DNA of 64,000 bases from Typhlomys cinereus (lineage: Eukaryota > Chordata > Mammalia > Rodentia > Platacanthomyidae). The stretch's first letter is position 1; each line of letters opens with the position of its first letter. The stretch is taken from contig JALPQD010000247.1 in the NCBI GenBank assembly GCA_023101885.1, forward strand, positions 2,636,230 through 2,700,229, written 5' to 3'. Position numbers and translations under genes: made by a program. The notes under the pieces were generated by a model. It was not told the origin of the DNA. It made no database searches and was given only the letters and a program-made list of their open reading frames with translations. Positions 24,550 to 35,599 of the stretch are shown piece after piece.

Positions 24550-25740
24550 TGAGTCATTTTAAAATTTTATTCTTCAGAGTTTGCAGAACTTTAAAAGGAT
24601 TCCACAGCAAACACAGTTAACTGCTTTTTTTCATTCTAAAGTGTACTGTGTCTGCTATATGGTATTACATGCCATCTCTTCCAGCTGGGTAGCTCCTCCC
24701 TGCACGGGGTGAAGACAGTGTACCTGTCTGGTGTGGGTACACAGAGCACCCTCACGCTCCTCCCTGCACAGGGTAAAACCCCAATGCCAGGTTGGCGTGT
24801 GTACCATAAAGCACCTTGACACTGCTCCTTGCACAGAGTGAAGACCTGATGTGTGCATCTGTCTGGTGCGTGCACCGCAGAACACCCTTGCTGCTCCTTT
24901 GCTTCTGTAGGGATGAGAATAGCTGCTGGCCTGGCCACACCTACAGGTCAGAGGCGCCTACTCCAGGCCCTCTGAAGCCCGTTCACTCGGCACACTCAAA
25001 GTATCTCATGCTAGAGATGTCGCTTACATCATCTTAGGTGTCCTCCAGCCCTAAACCTTACAACAGTTCTGCCTGTTTCTATGTACATGGTCTGTGAAAA
25101 GAGTGTCATCCATGGTCAGTAGAACCCCTGTTTAGCTGCAAATAACAATGCTTAGCTCTCAGTAGCACAGGATTTCCTTTGTGCCATAAACTTAGTGGGG
25201 CCCATGGTACTAATTCAGCTATTCCACAGTATCACCAAGGACCCAGCTCTCTCTGAACTTCTATTCTGCCATGCTTCTTGTGTGAACTTTCATCTGGAAT
25301 CTTGGCAGCTTGGTTACAAAGCAGTAGTCCACGTGCACCTCTGCAGGGAGTGGCTTGGCACTACAGCTCCTGACCAGATTGCTGGGAAAATAACAGCCTT
25401 CTCAGAAATCTCCAGAATGCTTACGTTGCGTTCCATGGGCCAACCTCGAGATTAGGAAAATAAGAAAGCACAACTGAGAATATTCTTACTCAAAGAAAAC
25501 CAGATTGAAAGAGTGGCAGACAGAGAACCGACAGTGTCTGCCATTGGGTTGTTAAACTGATTTTTGGAACTCAAAGATCCTCTGGAAAGCAGTGTGCTGC
25601 CAAATTGCACAAAGAGCAAACCTGCACTCAAGGCACTCGTGTCACACATGTGTGCATACATACTAAAGATTAAAAAAAGAAAAGCCAATATTCATTAAAT
25701 ACATTTCAGAAACTGATACTTTCATAATTATGTCACTGAA
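24550..25740. other. Unique sequence with short internal similarity
   Basis: At 24690-24870 three clauses resemble one another: 'CTCCTCCCTGCACGGGGTGA' (24694-24713), CTCCTCCCTGCACAGGGTAA and CTGCTCCTTGCACAGAGTGA, each followed by a gap and TGTCTGGTGxGxG. This is a degenerate tandem repeat of about 70 bases. Nothing else is recognised. Confidence 0.5.
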
Positions 25741-25744
25741 TTCA

Positions 25745-25935
25745 TTCCATTTTTATCGTAACATCTCAAGATAGACCTGGTTTCTTTGTTCTAATGATGA
25801 AGAACTGAGACTCGGAGAAGTCATGTGACCTGTTCCGAACCACACAGCTAATACTTTACAGCTGGACTTCAGTGCCATAACAGCCTGACTCTGCAGCCCA
25901 CATCGGTTTCTAACATACAACACTGCCTCTTGACA
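25745..25935 (-). repeat. MIR SINE relic
   Basis: ATGATGAAGAACTGAGACTC, GGAGAAGTCATGTGACCTGTTCCGAACCACACAGCTAATACT and GCCTGACTCTGCAGCCCACATC match the reverse complement of the MIR core and 5' half. Confidence 0.75.
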
Positions 25936-26023
25936 AATCCAACTGTGTGCAATGGAAGGCAAATCATGGAGTAGAAACATAAATGAGTATTCCTAAACTT
26001 TGAAGATATATAAGGACTTAAGG

Positions 26024-26328
26024 GGGCTGGAGAGGTGGCTCGGGGGTTAAGCCTCTGCCTTGCAGGCGGAAGGTCCTGAGTTCAGATCCTAGACCCCACG
26101 TATAGACGCGGGGTGGATGCGGGGGCGCCCTGCGTTTCTGGTCCTGGTAGGGCGGAGCCTGTGAATCCCAGGGTAGAGTAAACAAGGAAGAGGTAGAAGC
26201 TGTCCATGGTGGTTCCAGAATTCGTCCGTGGTTCTACACACACACACATACATACACACACGCACACACACGCATACACACACAATCGAATAAATAATAA
26301 ATAATAAAAGAAAAGAATTTAAAAAAGT
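26024..26328 (+). mobile_element. B2-superfamily SINE, copy 6 (young GC-rich subfamily)
   Basis: GGGCTGGAGAGGTGGCTCGG (A box) and AGGTCCTGAGTTCAGATCC (B box) are almost intact. The body retains CpGs (ACGTATAGACGCG, CGGGGGCGCC, ATTCGTCCGTGG), so it is young. (CA)n is followed by an AATAAATAATAAATAATAAA tail. ACTTAAGG flanks both ends (26016-26023, 26329-26336), a likely target duplication. Confidence 0.92.
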
Positions 26329-26339
26329 ACTTAAGGAAG

Positions 26340-27554
26340 TCAAATAAAGAGAAACCTTCTAATCTTAGTGGAAACCAAAGCACAAAGTGTCCATTTGTGA
26401 CTGTCATTGCTGAGGAAAGCCACCTGTTCATGGCAACATGAACCAATATCTTCAGAACAAACAAACTTTTTCAGAGAACAAAGTTTCTGACCATGTAGAC
26501 TAGCCAATAAAAACAGACAAATAAGAAGACATATTTTGCCCCATTCACATATCCAAATATTACCCTCACTGCATGCATTCCAGATATATTACAAATTAGC
26601 ATCAACTCCTGGTTGTGCCCATGTACCCAGGATGCCTATGCTATAGAAAAAAAAGTAAATTGCACTAAACCTGTTTAGGAGGCCACACTCCAGTGGTACA
26701 CAAGCCAGAGAACCAAGCTTCCAATTGAAATAAGATTGCCTAAAGTTTTACAGTAGTTTCTTTGTCTCGATCACATGAAGTTAAACCAGAGAAGCTTCAA
26801 TGGAAGTAGGCCAAAATTATAGCAATGTAGTGGGGAAGCAATCAAATCCCTTGGAATCAGGACTCATAAACCCAACTCCATAAAGACATGGAAGCTGTTT
26901 AGCTCCTGAAAGCTGTAATCTTGGGATGAATATGGAGCTCACTGTCATCCTCGTACACACATGTGCATGACACAGTATTGATGTGTTGACTGTAAAGAGG
27001 AATTGTGGTTCCACTGAAGCACAGGATCCGGCACAGAATGAGTACTTAATGAACACTGGATGGCTGGATGATAGATGGATATTAGGATGAAAACACATTA
27101 CTCCTTGCAGCAGACACGATCACTGCCTTCAATAAAAAAAGAAAGAAATAGTGCTTGGAGTACTACCTTTAGCTTTAAATTTTAAACAAAGCTCCAAGGT
27201 CTCCAGAAGCAAGGTATATGAAGGGAGAGATCAGTATGATTTTAGTTCACTGTATTTTTCTTGAATAGGCAAGTTTCCTAGTGGGATAAGTGATAGTCAA
27301 ATTTGAACCCAGTCAACTCACAGCATAGAACCACATACAATTCTTGTACATGAAGCTCTCGATTCAAATGAGAACAAACTCTTGTAATCTCTAGCTATTA
27401 TCTTCTTTGCCTGGAAACATATTCTATATTCTCACAAGAGTCCAAAGGAACATTGAATAGCATGTTTGTTGCAAGGAGTGCCAACACATCTGCTGTCAAG
27501 GCACGAACATGTGCTTCTTGGAATATGCTGATTCCTCTTGTATGACATGGAGAC
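26340..27554. other. AT-rich unique sequence
   Basis: No young repeat. Near 27027-27075 'GGCACAGAATGAGTACTTAA' then TGAACACTGGATGGCTGGATGATAG resembles an L2-type tail. Nothing coding. Confidence 0.4.
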
Positions 27555-27569
27555 AAGATGCACGGATAG
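27555..27569. repeat. Target-site duplication, left copy
   Basis: AAGATGCACGGATAG; pairs with 34235-34249. Confidence 0.88.
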
Positions 27570-28399
27570 CTCCACCCCGCCGCTGCTCCCAGTCCTCCAT
27601 CCCAGGTGAGTTTGCCCAGCCCTCCAGGTGGCCCCGGGTCCCAGCAGCACCCAAGCTGCCTCCAGTCTTGCCTGGGCCACTCCCCAGGCCCCAGCCCCTT
27701 GCTTTCTCCTGCCTGCCTGTCTGCCCGACCGGACAGGACTTGCTCCTATTCCTCTATCCCTGGAGCTTGAGTGGGCCACTAAGCCAAGTCCCAGGTCCCA
27801 GGTGAAGAATTTGGGGACCCACGCATGTGGTCCACGGAAGACACACTGCTACTCAGAATTCAAAAGAGTCCAAAGGAAACTCAAGCAAAACTCTAAGGGA
27901 CAAAGGCCATACATCTATAATCATTCTATCACATGGGAGAGATTCTTTACATCCAGCCCAAAGATAAGTAAACCTCCTTTTTTTCACCTTACTGTTCCTT
28001 TCTAGTATTAATCGCTGTAGATCAACTTTTCCATACAGCCACTCCAAAAACATATACAACTCCAGGGAGTATACCATTCACCTTCACATATCACCAAGAT
28101 ACTAAATCGTAAAAGTGCACTACCATACTAATATTCACCCCCTGACTTAACTGATGTACTAATGCCTAATAGCCTCATCTAGGAAATAACAATAACAAAA
28201 GACAAACGTACCCAATCCAAGGCAAACACTAGTAATAACTTCCCAAGTGTAATAATGCCAACTAAATCAGTTCAGTCAAAAACACACAGAAACTGAAAGG
28301 TCCTAAGAAACAAAACAACAATGTACAAGTCAAAGTGCAGATCCATGAGAAACAAAACCCAAGAAGACCATATCTCCCACCGAAAGAATTAACCCCATA
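27570..28399 (+). promoter_or_regulatory. L1 5' UTR / internal promoter region
   Basis: The first 280 bases are GC-rich with CCCCGCCGCTGC at the start, then the sequence turns A-rich toward ORF1. I see no tandem monomers of the mouse A/Gf/Tf type; it is a single-copy 5' UTR of about 830 bases. In L1 this region holds the internal pol II promoter. It contains AAGAGTCCAAAGGAA (27864-27878), which also occurs in the flank at 27436-27450. Confidence 0.75.
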
Positions 28400-29360
28400 A
28401 TGATGGATTCCAACCAGAATAAATTCACAGAAAATAGCCAAAAAAGCCAGACCCAATATAACGATTTTCATATATGATCATTACCATGATTAATACTATG
28501 AAAGAGGAAATCCAAGAGGAGTGCATCAACCACTTTGAACAGGAATACAACAGGCACTTGGAGGAGTTGAGAAAAACAGTTCAAGAAACGAAAATAGGCA
28601 TAGAGCAGTTAAAACAGTCTCAGGCAGAGTTTAAAATTGAACTAAAAGACAAGTTATCTTCAACCCAAAACTCAACAGAGAATCTTATCAGCAGAACTAA
28701 TGAAGCAGAAAATAGAATTTCAGATCTTGAAGACAAAGTGGGAGAATTAACCAGCTCAATGAAGAGATTGTTAAAGCCAAAAAGATACTTGAGAGGAACA
28801 TTCAAGAGATATGGGACACCCTGAAGAAGCCTAACATGCACATTCATGGAATACCAGAACAAGAATCCCAAAATACCACACCTGAGGAAATTTTTCAAAT
28901 TACCATAAATGAAAATTTCCCTCAACTAAAGAATGAAAAGCCCATCCAAATACAAGAGGCATTCCACACCCCAAACAGATATGACCAAAATAGAAAATTG
29001 CCACGGCAAATAATAGTCAAAACAATCCACATTCAAGACAAAGAAAAGGTGATGAGAGCTTCAAGAGAAAAAAAGCAAGTCACTTTTAAAGGTAAACCTA
29101 TTAAAATAACAAATGACTACTCAATGGAAAGAGTAAAAGCGAGAAGAGCTTGGAGAGACGTACTTCAAGTATTAAATGAGCAAAAATGCCAACCTAGACT
29201 GACATACCTGACAAAACTATCTGTCATTATCGAGGGAGAAAACACAAAGCACAAAGACAACTTGAAGGGATACATGTCTACCAAACTAGGCCTTCAAAAA
29301 ATGCTAGAAATGATACTCAAACTTGAAGAAAAAAACAAGGAGGACAGAATGGAAGTATAA
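28400..29360 (+). pseudogene. L1 ORF1 (RNA-binding chaperone), frameshifted
   Basis: ORF1p is the trimeric RNA-binding chaperone of the L1 ribonucleoprotein: an N-terminal coiled coil, an RRM and a C-terminal domain. Here an ATG at 28400 opens a 25-codon start that ends at TGA 28475-28477. A second frame (28474-28824) continues with a coiled-coil-like stretch rich in Glu/Lys/Leu heptads. A third frame, entered by about 28755-28775, carries the RRM/C-terminal part, recognisable from PNMHIHGIPEQES, then AFHTPNRYDQNRK, IIVKT and the KARRAWRDVLQVLNE and CQPRLTYLTKLS blocks, up to the stop at 29358-29360. At least two frameshifts separate the three pieces, so no complete ORF1p can be made. Order and motif spacing fit rodent ORF1p. 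Confidence 0.9.
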
Positions 29361-29431
29361 TACCACCAAAACATAAACGTCAAACAATACGCTTACAAAA
29401 TCCACTAAACATAAAAAAGTCCAGAATTAAA

Positions 29432-32400
29432 AATAATTTCTCCATTATAACATGAAATGTCAATGGTATTAACTCACCAATCAAGAGACACAGATTACAA
29501 ACTTGGATTAAAAATCACAACCCATCAATCTGCTGCCTTCAGGAAACTCATCTCACCAAAAACGATAGGCACATCTTAAAAATGAAAGGCTGGTCCAAAA
29601 TTTTGCAAGCTAATGGAACCAGGAAACAGGCAGAGGTAGCCATTATGCTTTTAGACAAAGTGGATTTCAAATTAAAAAAAAAATCATAAGAGACACAGAT
29701 GGTTACTACATTTTAGTCACAGGTACAATTCACCAGAAAGATTTCACAATACTGAACATGTATGCACCCAATACGGGCCCCTCCACATTCATTAAGAAAA
29801 CCCTACAGTATCTAAAGCGAGAAAACAACCCCCAAACGATAATTCTTGGGAACTTCAACACTGCCCTCTCAACATTGGATAGATCAACAGGTCAAAAGCT
29901 TAACAGAGACACTTCGGAACTTAATCAAATGAACCTTACAGATCTCTATCGAACTTTTCATCCACGCACCAAAGAATACACATTTTTATCAGCAGTATAC
30001 GGAACTTTCTCCAAAATAGATCACATATTGGGCCACAAAACGAATCTACACATATACAGGAAAGTTGAAATTCTAACCTGTGCCCTATCAGACCACCACG
30101 GCCTAAAGCTGGACATCCACAACACAACAAACGACAGAAAATACACTAACTCCTGGAAACTTAACACTATGATGCTGAAGGAGAACTGGATTCAGGAAGA
30201 AATTAAAAAGGAAATTCAAGATTTCCTGAAAGTGAATGATAATGAAAATACAACTTACCAAAATCTCTGGGATACAATGAAAGCTGTCCTAAGAGGTAAG
30301 TTCATAGCTCTTAATGCCTACATCAAAAAATGAAACATCAGAAATAAAAAACTTAACAATGCAACTTAAAGCTTTAGAGAAACTAGAGCAATCTGATCCC
30401 AAAAGCAGCAGAAGAGAGGAGATTAGCAAAATAAGGGGAGAAATATCCGACATCGAGATTAGGAAAATGATACAGAAAATCAACCAGTCAAAAAGCTGGT
30501 TCTTTGAAAAAATCAATAAGATTGATACACCCCTAGCTAAATTAACCAAACACAAGAGAGAGAAAACTCAAATTAACAAAATTAGAAATGAAAAAGGAGT
30601 TATCACTACTGATACTCCAGAAATCCAGAGAAATTATAATGTCTTATTTCAAAAACTTATACTCTGTGAAATATGACAACATAAAAGTCATAGACGAATT
30701 CCTATAGTAAACACAACTTACCTAAATTGAATCAGGAAGATGTGAATTATTTAAATAGTTCTATAACATATGAGGAAATTGAGGAAGTAATCTCGAATCT
30801 TCCCACCAAAAAATGTCCTGGACCAGATGGATTCAGCACAGAGTTCTACCAGACATTTAAGGAGCTCATAATACTAATACTCCTCAAACTGTTCCATCAA
30901 ATAGCAAAGGAAGGAACATTACCAAATTCCTTCTATGAAGCTAATATCATCTTAATCCCAAAACTTAATAAAGATACACTTAAAAAAGAAAACTATAGGC
31001 CAATCTCTCTGATGAACACAGATGCAAAGATTCTCAGCAAAGTCTTAGCAAATCAGATTCAAAAACATATCAAAAAGATCATCCATGGGGATCAAGTAGG
31101 CTTTATCCCCAGCACACAAGGTTGGTTCAACATACGCAAATCAGTAAATGTAATTCATCATATAAACCAGTCCTAAAGTCCAAGACCACATGATACTCTC
31201 GATAGATGCAGAAAAAGCTTTTGACAAGATCCAACAGCCTTTTATGATCAAAACTCTAGAGACAGTTGAAATGGACGGAACCTTTATCAATATAAATAAA
31301 AGCTGTATACAACAAGCCTTCAGCAAGGATTATACTCAATGGGGAAAAACTGGAAGCATTCCTGATTCGATCAGGAACTAGACAAGGCTGTCCACTCTCA
31401 CCACTTCTATTCAATATTGTACTTTAAGTCTTAGCTGAAGCCATAAGACAAGAAAGGGAGATAAAAGGGATTCAAATCAGCAAGGAAGAAGTCAAGCTAT
31501 CCCTATTTGCATATGACATGATCTTATACCTGAGTAATCCCAAAACTTCACTAGGAAGCTCCTGAAACTAAGACAGAAGTTCGGCAGGGTGGCAGGGTAC
31601 AAAATAAATGTACAAAAATCAGAGGCCTTCCTATATGCCCAGAATGAAAGAAGTGAAAAAGCCCTGAGAGAAACAATCCCATTTACTATAGCCCCTAAAA
31701 AAATGAAATACCTTGGTATAAACCTAACCAAGGAGTAAGAGACCTTTACAATGAAAACTTTAAAAACCTAAAGAAGGAAATTGCAGAAGACACCAGAAGG
31801 TGGAAAGATCTGCCATGTTCCTGGATTGGCAGAATCAACATCATAAAAATGACCATCCTACCAAAGGCAATATACAAATTCAATGCTATACCAATTAAAA
31901 TCCCAAAGCAATTCTTTAAAGAGTTGACCAAACAATCTCAAAATTCATATGGAGGCACAAAAGACCCAGGATAGCAAAGACAATCTTGAGTTACAAAAAC
32001 ACTGCTGGAAGTATCACCATACCAAGCCTTAGTCTATACTACAAATCCATAGTTATAAAAACAGCCTGATACTGGCTCCAAAATAGACACACAGATCAAT
32101 GGATAAGGGTTGAAGACCCAGATATAAGCCCACAAAAATACAGCCATTTGGTCTTTGACAAAGGGGCCAAAAAATTCAATGGAAAAAGAACAGTATCTTC
32201 AACAAATGGTGCTGGCAAAACCGGATCTCCACATGCAGAAGACTAAAACTGGACCCATACTTGTCACCATGTACAAGAATTAATTCCAAATGGATCAAGG
32301 ACCTTGAGATAAGGCCAGAGACTATAAAAACCATAGTTGAAAGGGTAGAGAACTCCCTTGAGCTGATTGGGCTAGGCCAACAGTTCATAAACGGACATCC

Positions 32401-33235
32401 AATAGCACAGTCACTGGAACTAACTCTCAATAGATGGGATCTTGTGAAATTCAAGAGATTCTGTTCAGATAAAGAGATTGTAACACAAGTATAAAGGTAA
32501 CCCACAGAATGGGAGAAAATCTTCACTAACCACATATCTGATAGAGCTCTACTGTCCAGAGTGCACAAAGAACTTAGAAAACTAAACACCAAGGAAACAA
32601 ATGGCCCAATTAAAAATGGGCCCTGGAACTTAAAAGAAACTTTACCAGGGATGAAATTAAAATGCCTAACAAATATCTTAAAAAATGCTTCACATCCTTA
32701 GCCATAAGGGAAATGCAAATCAAAACTTCCCTGAGATATCATCTCACCCCGGTCAGGATGGCAAAAATCCACAATACAAACAACAACAAATATTGGAGAG
32801 GATGTGGAGAGAGGGGAACTCTCCTACATTGCTGGTGGGAATGCAGGCTCATACAGCCACTCTGGCGAGCCATCTGGAGATTCTTAAAGAAATTAAAAAT
32901 TGAAATGCCATATGACCCTGCTATTCCACTTTTGGGAATAACCCCCATACAGCAAAAACTTACCTCAATAGCACAAGCATGACCATGTTCATAGCAGCAC
33001 TGTTTACAATAGCAAAGTCATGGAATCAGCCCAAATGTCCAACAGTTGACGAGTGGATAAGGAAAATGTAGTACATCTATACAATGTAGTACTACTCAGC
33101 CATCAAAAATGATGAATGAATTAATGGAATTTGCCGGGAAATGGATGTCATTAGAAACAATTATATTGAGTGAAGTATCACAGACACAGAAAATTAAGCA
33201 CCGTATGTACTCCCTAACAGGTGGCTCCTAGTACC
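29432..33235 (+). pseudogene. L1 ORF2 (endonuclease-reverse transcriptase), multiply broken
   Basis: ORF2p nicks target DNA with an AP-type endonuclease and copies RNA with its reverse transcriptase. Endonuclease (29432 to about 30140): NVNG near 29456, QETH near 29540, NMYAPN near 29755, KIDHIL near 30016 and SDHH at 30088-30099 are present, but a stop codon (TGA, 29453-29455) sits just before NVNG, a base is missing in the A-run at 29674-29683, and the catalytic GDFN reads GNFN (codon AAC at 29851-29853). Reverse transcriptase: [10 protein letters not shown] near 30810, YRPISLMN near 30992, QVGFIP near 31092, [10 protein letters not shown] near 31205 and [14 protein letters not shown] near 31375; the FADD active site reads FAYD (TAT at 31512-31514). 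The C-terminal Cys/His motif [14 protein letters not shown] (32803-32844) is intact. Many further stops and frameshifts (for example near 30333, 30676, 31174 and 31425). Confidence 0.93.
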
Positions 33236-34234
33236 AAACCTACTTATAGACACTCAAGGATAAATCTCTGTAATATCTACAGTAATTTCAAGGATTATGA
33301 ACAGGAGGGATGGGGTAGGAGGGCCCCACCAGAAAAAGGAGAGAGGGGACCATGTTACAGCAGAGAAAATAGGCCTCCATCAAGGACTGCAAGTAAGTAA
33401 CGAGGCATCTGGTTAAGTTCACAGACGTTCCTTCCTGATCATTTACAACTGATGGGGTATGATCTCACCAGAAGGGGAGGGCATATAGTCTGGCAGATAA
33501 AAAGTAACCATTTTGCAAATGGGTGATTGACCCCTCCCTCACTGCGGTTTCCTACTTTTATTACATCTACCTTTGAATATACTCTTATAACAGCTTTTTG
33601 TCTCTGGCCAGGGGGTGACATCCAATACCCATCAGGATGGAGCCAAGGGCATTGCAGGAGCAGCAAAACTGAAAAAAAAAATCAACAAACCATAATCCAG
33701 AACATCAGAGACTCTATATCAACCACCTGGAACTAGGCCAGCCTAATCTCTCCCCATCCTGAAGCTCAGGGAAATTTGCAGAAGAGGGGGCATTAAGAGT
33801 GTAAGAGCACAAGAATGGGAGGAGAAATGATATGCAAGATATTCCACACAAGTTAGGGCCGAAGTAATCATAATTGGACTTTGTATGCCCTGCGCAATGT
33901 CGAACACACTATTGACCCCATAAAGTCTAGCATTTGCTAAAGGCACTAGGATCCTGGGAGGCAAGGGGTTGACAGCCACAGTAGTGTTCCTAAACTTAAG
34001 GGGAACACAGGAAAGCATTCTGGGAAAGGCCACTGGGTCCTTGTACCTCATCGGAGAGGAGGACCCAGAGGAGAGTCTGGCATGCACATTAAAGGATGCT
34101 CTGGGGATGGGAGGGGAGGCCCTGGGGGATGGGAAGGAAGAGGGAGGGGGGCACAGGGCAGTGGGTTGTTGGAGGGAGGGAGGGGACCGGTGTACCTGTT
34201 AAGTTTGTATGAGTGGAAAAAAAAGATTTAAAAA
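33236..34234 (+). other. L1 3' UTR with G-rich polypurine tract
   Basis: About 1 kb. It includes CTCTGGCCAGGGGGTGACATCC, CAACCACCTGGAACTAGGCC, ATATGCAAGATATTCCACAC, then a G-rich tract with many GGG/GGGG runs (34105-34190, G-quadruplex prone), GGGACCGGTGTACCTGTTAA and an A-rich end. The G-rich tract is a known L1 3' UTR trait in several mammals. The related copies at 37033-38486 align along its whole length. Confidence 0.85.
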
Positions 34235-34249
34235 AAGATGCATGGATAG
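34235..34249. repeat. Target-site duplication, right copy
   Basis: AAGATGCATGGATAG; differs from the left copy at one base (C to T, part of a CpG in the left copy). It begins within the A-rich tail of the L1. Confidence 0.88.
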
Positions 34250-34469
34250 AGAGACCCTCATGAGTCTGGAACTGCCATCTGTTTCCATTCAGGGGATCCT
34301 AAAACACACATGATGGTTATGTGACAGCCCAAGGTCAAAAATCAAACGACTTACTTTGGGACAATAGAGATGGGTATATTTGGATTGAAGATGAGTCTTC
34401 AGGATCTTAACTCACCTACAAGAAGCTCAGATTGACTCAGCAAAACACTTCAGAGTAAAAGCACTTTCA

Positions 34470-34745
34470 CATAAGCCTGATGATCTCAGTTCATTGGAAC
34501 TCATAAAAACTCAGATGCAGCAGAATACATCTGCAATCCTAGGGTTTCTTCACCAACATATAAGCTAGAAACAAGAGAATCGTGCAGAAATTTGTAGGCC
34601 ATCCAGCCTGGAATATACAGCATGGTAGAAACAAGAGAGACCTTGCCTCATCACAAGGTAGAAGCAGAGGACCAACTCTAGAAAAATGTCCTCTGACCTC
34701 CACACATGCACTGTGGCACACTCACACATATACATGTATGCTCAC
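34470..34745 (+). mobile_element. B4/RSINE1-type SINE, diverged
   Basis: 'GCCTGATGATCTCAGTTCAT' then GGAACTCATAAAAACTCAG, ATCTGCAATCCTAGG, CCAGCCTGGAATATACAGCATGG, GAGAGACCTTGCCTCATCACAAGGTAGAAG and CCTCTGACCTCCACACATGCACTG follow the B4 layout. Confidence 0.65.
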
Positions 34746-34764
34746 AATAGGAAGAAGATGATGT

Positions 34765-35010
34765 GGGGGCTGCAGAGATGAATCAGGGGTTAAAGTATTT
34801 GCCTTGCAAGCAAAAGGACCTGAGTTTGGATCCACAGATCCCACATAAAAATACCAAGTGGTAATGGCAGTGGCCTACACATCCAGCCCTGGAGGGGAAT
34901 AAAGAGATAGAGCAATCCAAGATGATTTCTGATGTCACCTTTGGGCTTACACAAGCACACATAGTGCCTTCTGATACACACATCCACATACCTATGCATA
35001 ACACACACAA
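34765..35010 (+). mobile_element. B2-superfamily SINE, copy 7
   Basis: GGGGCTGCAGAGATGAATCA, GGGGTTAAAGTATTTGCC, AGGACCTGAGTTTGGATCC, CATCCAGCCCTGGAGGGGAA, AGAGCAATCCAAGATGATTTC and a CA-rich tail. Confidence 0.88.
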
Positions 35011-35295
35011 ACATACCCACAAAGACAGCTAACCACATAACCAGAGATGGAAGGTGGGGAAAGTTGGGGCTGAAATCCAAGTGGATAGGACAGCCTGACA
35101 GATGTGAATCAGAGTCTTGCAAGCAAAGGGGCTGAAACAGTTTCCCACTGGGGACCAGGAATCAAGAACCTGTGGAAGCACAGATGCCAGGTCCTGAGTT
35201 TGGGAGAAGGCAAGGCCATAAGCTAGGACCCAGATATATATAGGAGCTTGGAAAACACCTTGGCATTAAGTCTGGATTAAGACCAAGTCTTTAAA

Positions 35296-35299
<4 letters not shown>

Positions 35300-35342
<43 letters not shown>

Positions 35343-35583
35343 CATGCATGTGAAAGGGCACTTGAATGCGTCAGCCTGTGGTATCCCCAGGTTGACAGTT
35401 GACATTAGGAATCAACCTGTCCTGCTCTACCTCCTTACTACTTTGGCCTGGGTTTTCTCAGTTTCTACCTTCCATGGCTGGAATTACTGGCTGACACCGT
35501 ATATGCCCAGAATTTTTACATGGGATCCTGGGATCTGAACTCAGGTCCTTTTGCTTGCAAAGTGAGAGACATCTCCCCAGCCC
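35300..35583 (-). mobile_element. B2-superfamily SINE, copy 8
   Basis: (TG)n of about 40 bases, then the reverse SINE body: GTCCTGCTCTACCTCC, TTTTTACATGGGATCCTGGG, TGAACTCAGGTCCTTTTGC and GAGACATCTCCCCAGCCC. AAGTCTTTAAATTCT (35285-35299) and AAGTTTATAAATTCT (35584-35598) form a 15-base target duplication with two differences. Confidence 0.9.
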
Positions 35584-35599
35584 AAGTTTATAAATTCTA

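Larger units (their letters stand above)
27570..34234 (+). mobile_element. Full-length LINE-1 retrotransposon (inactive)
   Basis: About 6.66 kb: a GC-rich 5' UTR, ORF1, a short spacer, ORF2 and a G-rich 3' UTR with an A-rich end, in that order. It is bounded by AAGATGCACGGATAG (27555-27569) and AAGATGCATGGATAG (34235-34249), a 15-base target duplication with one difference. Finding the duplication right at the 5' UTR edge shows the copy is complete rather than 5'-truncated. Known: L1 is the autonomous non-LTR retrotransposon that also mobilises SINEs. Both reading frames are broken and catalytic positions are changed, so it cannot be autonomous now. It lies antisense to SPOCK1. Related 3' ends at 8348, 11108, 37033-38486 and 45646 belong to the same lineage. 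Confidence 0.95.
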
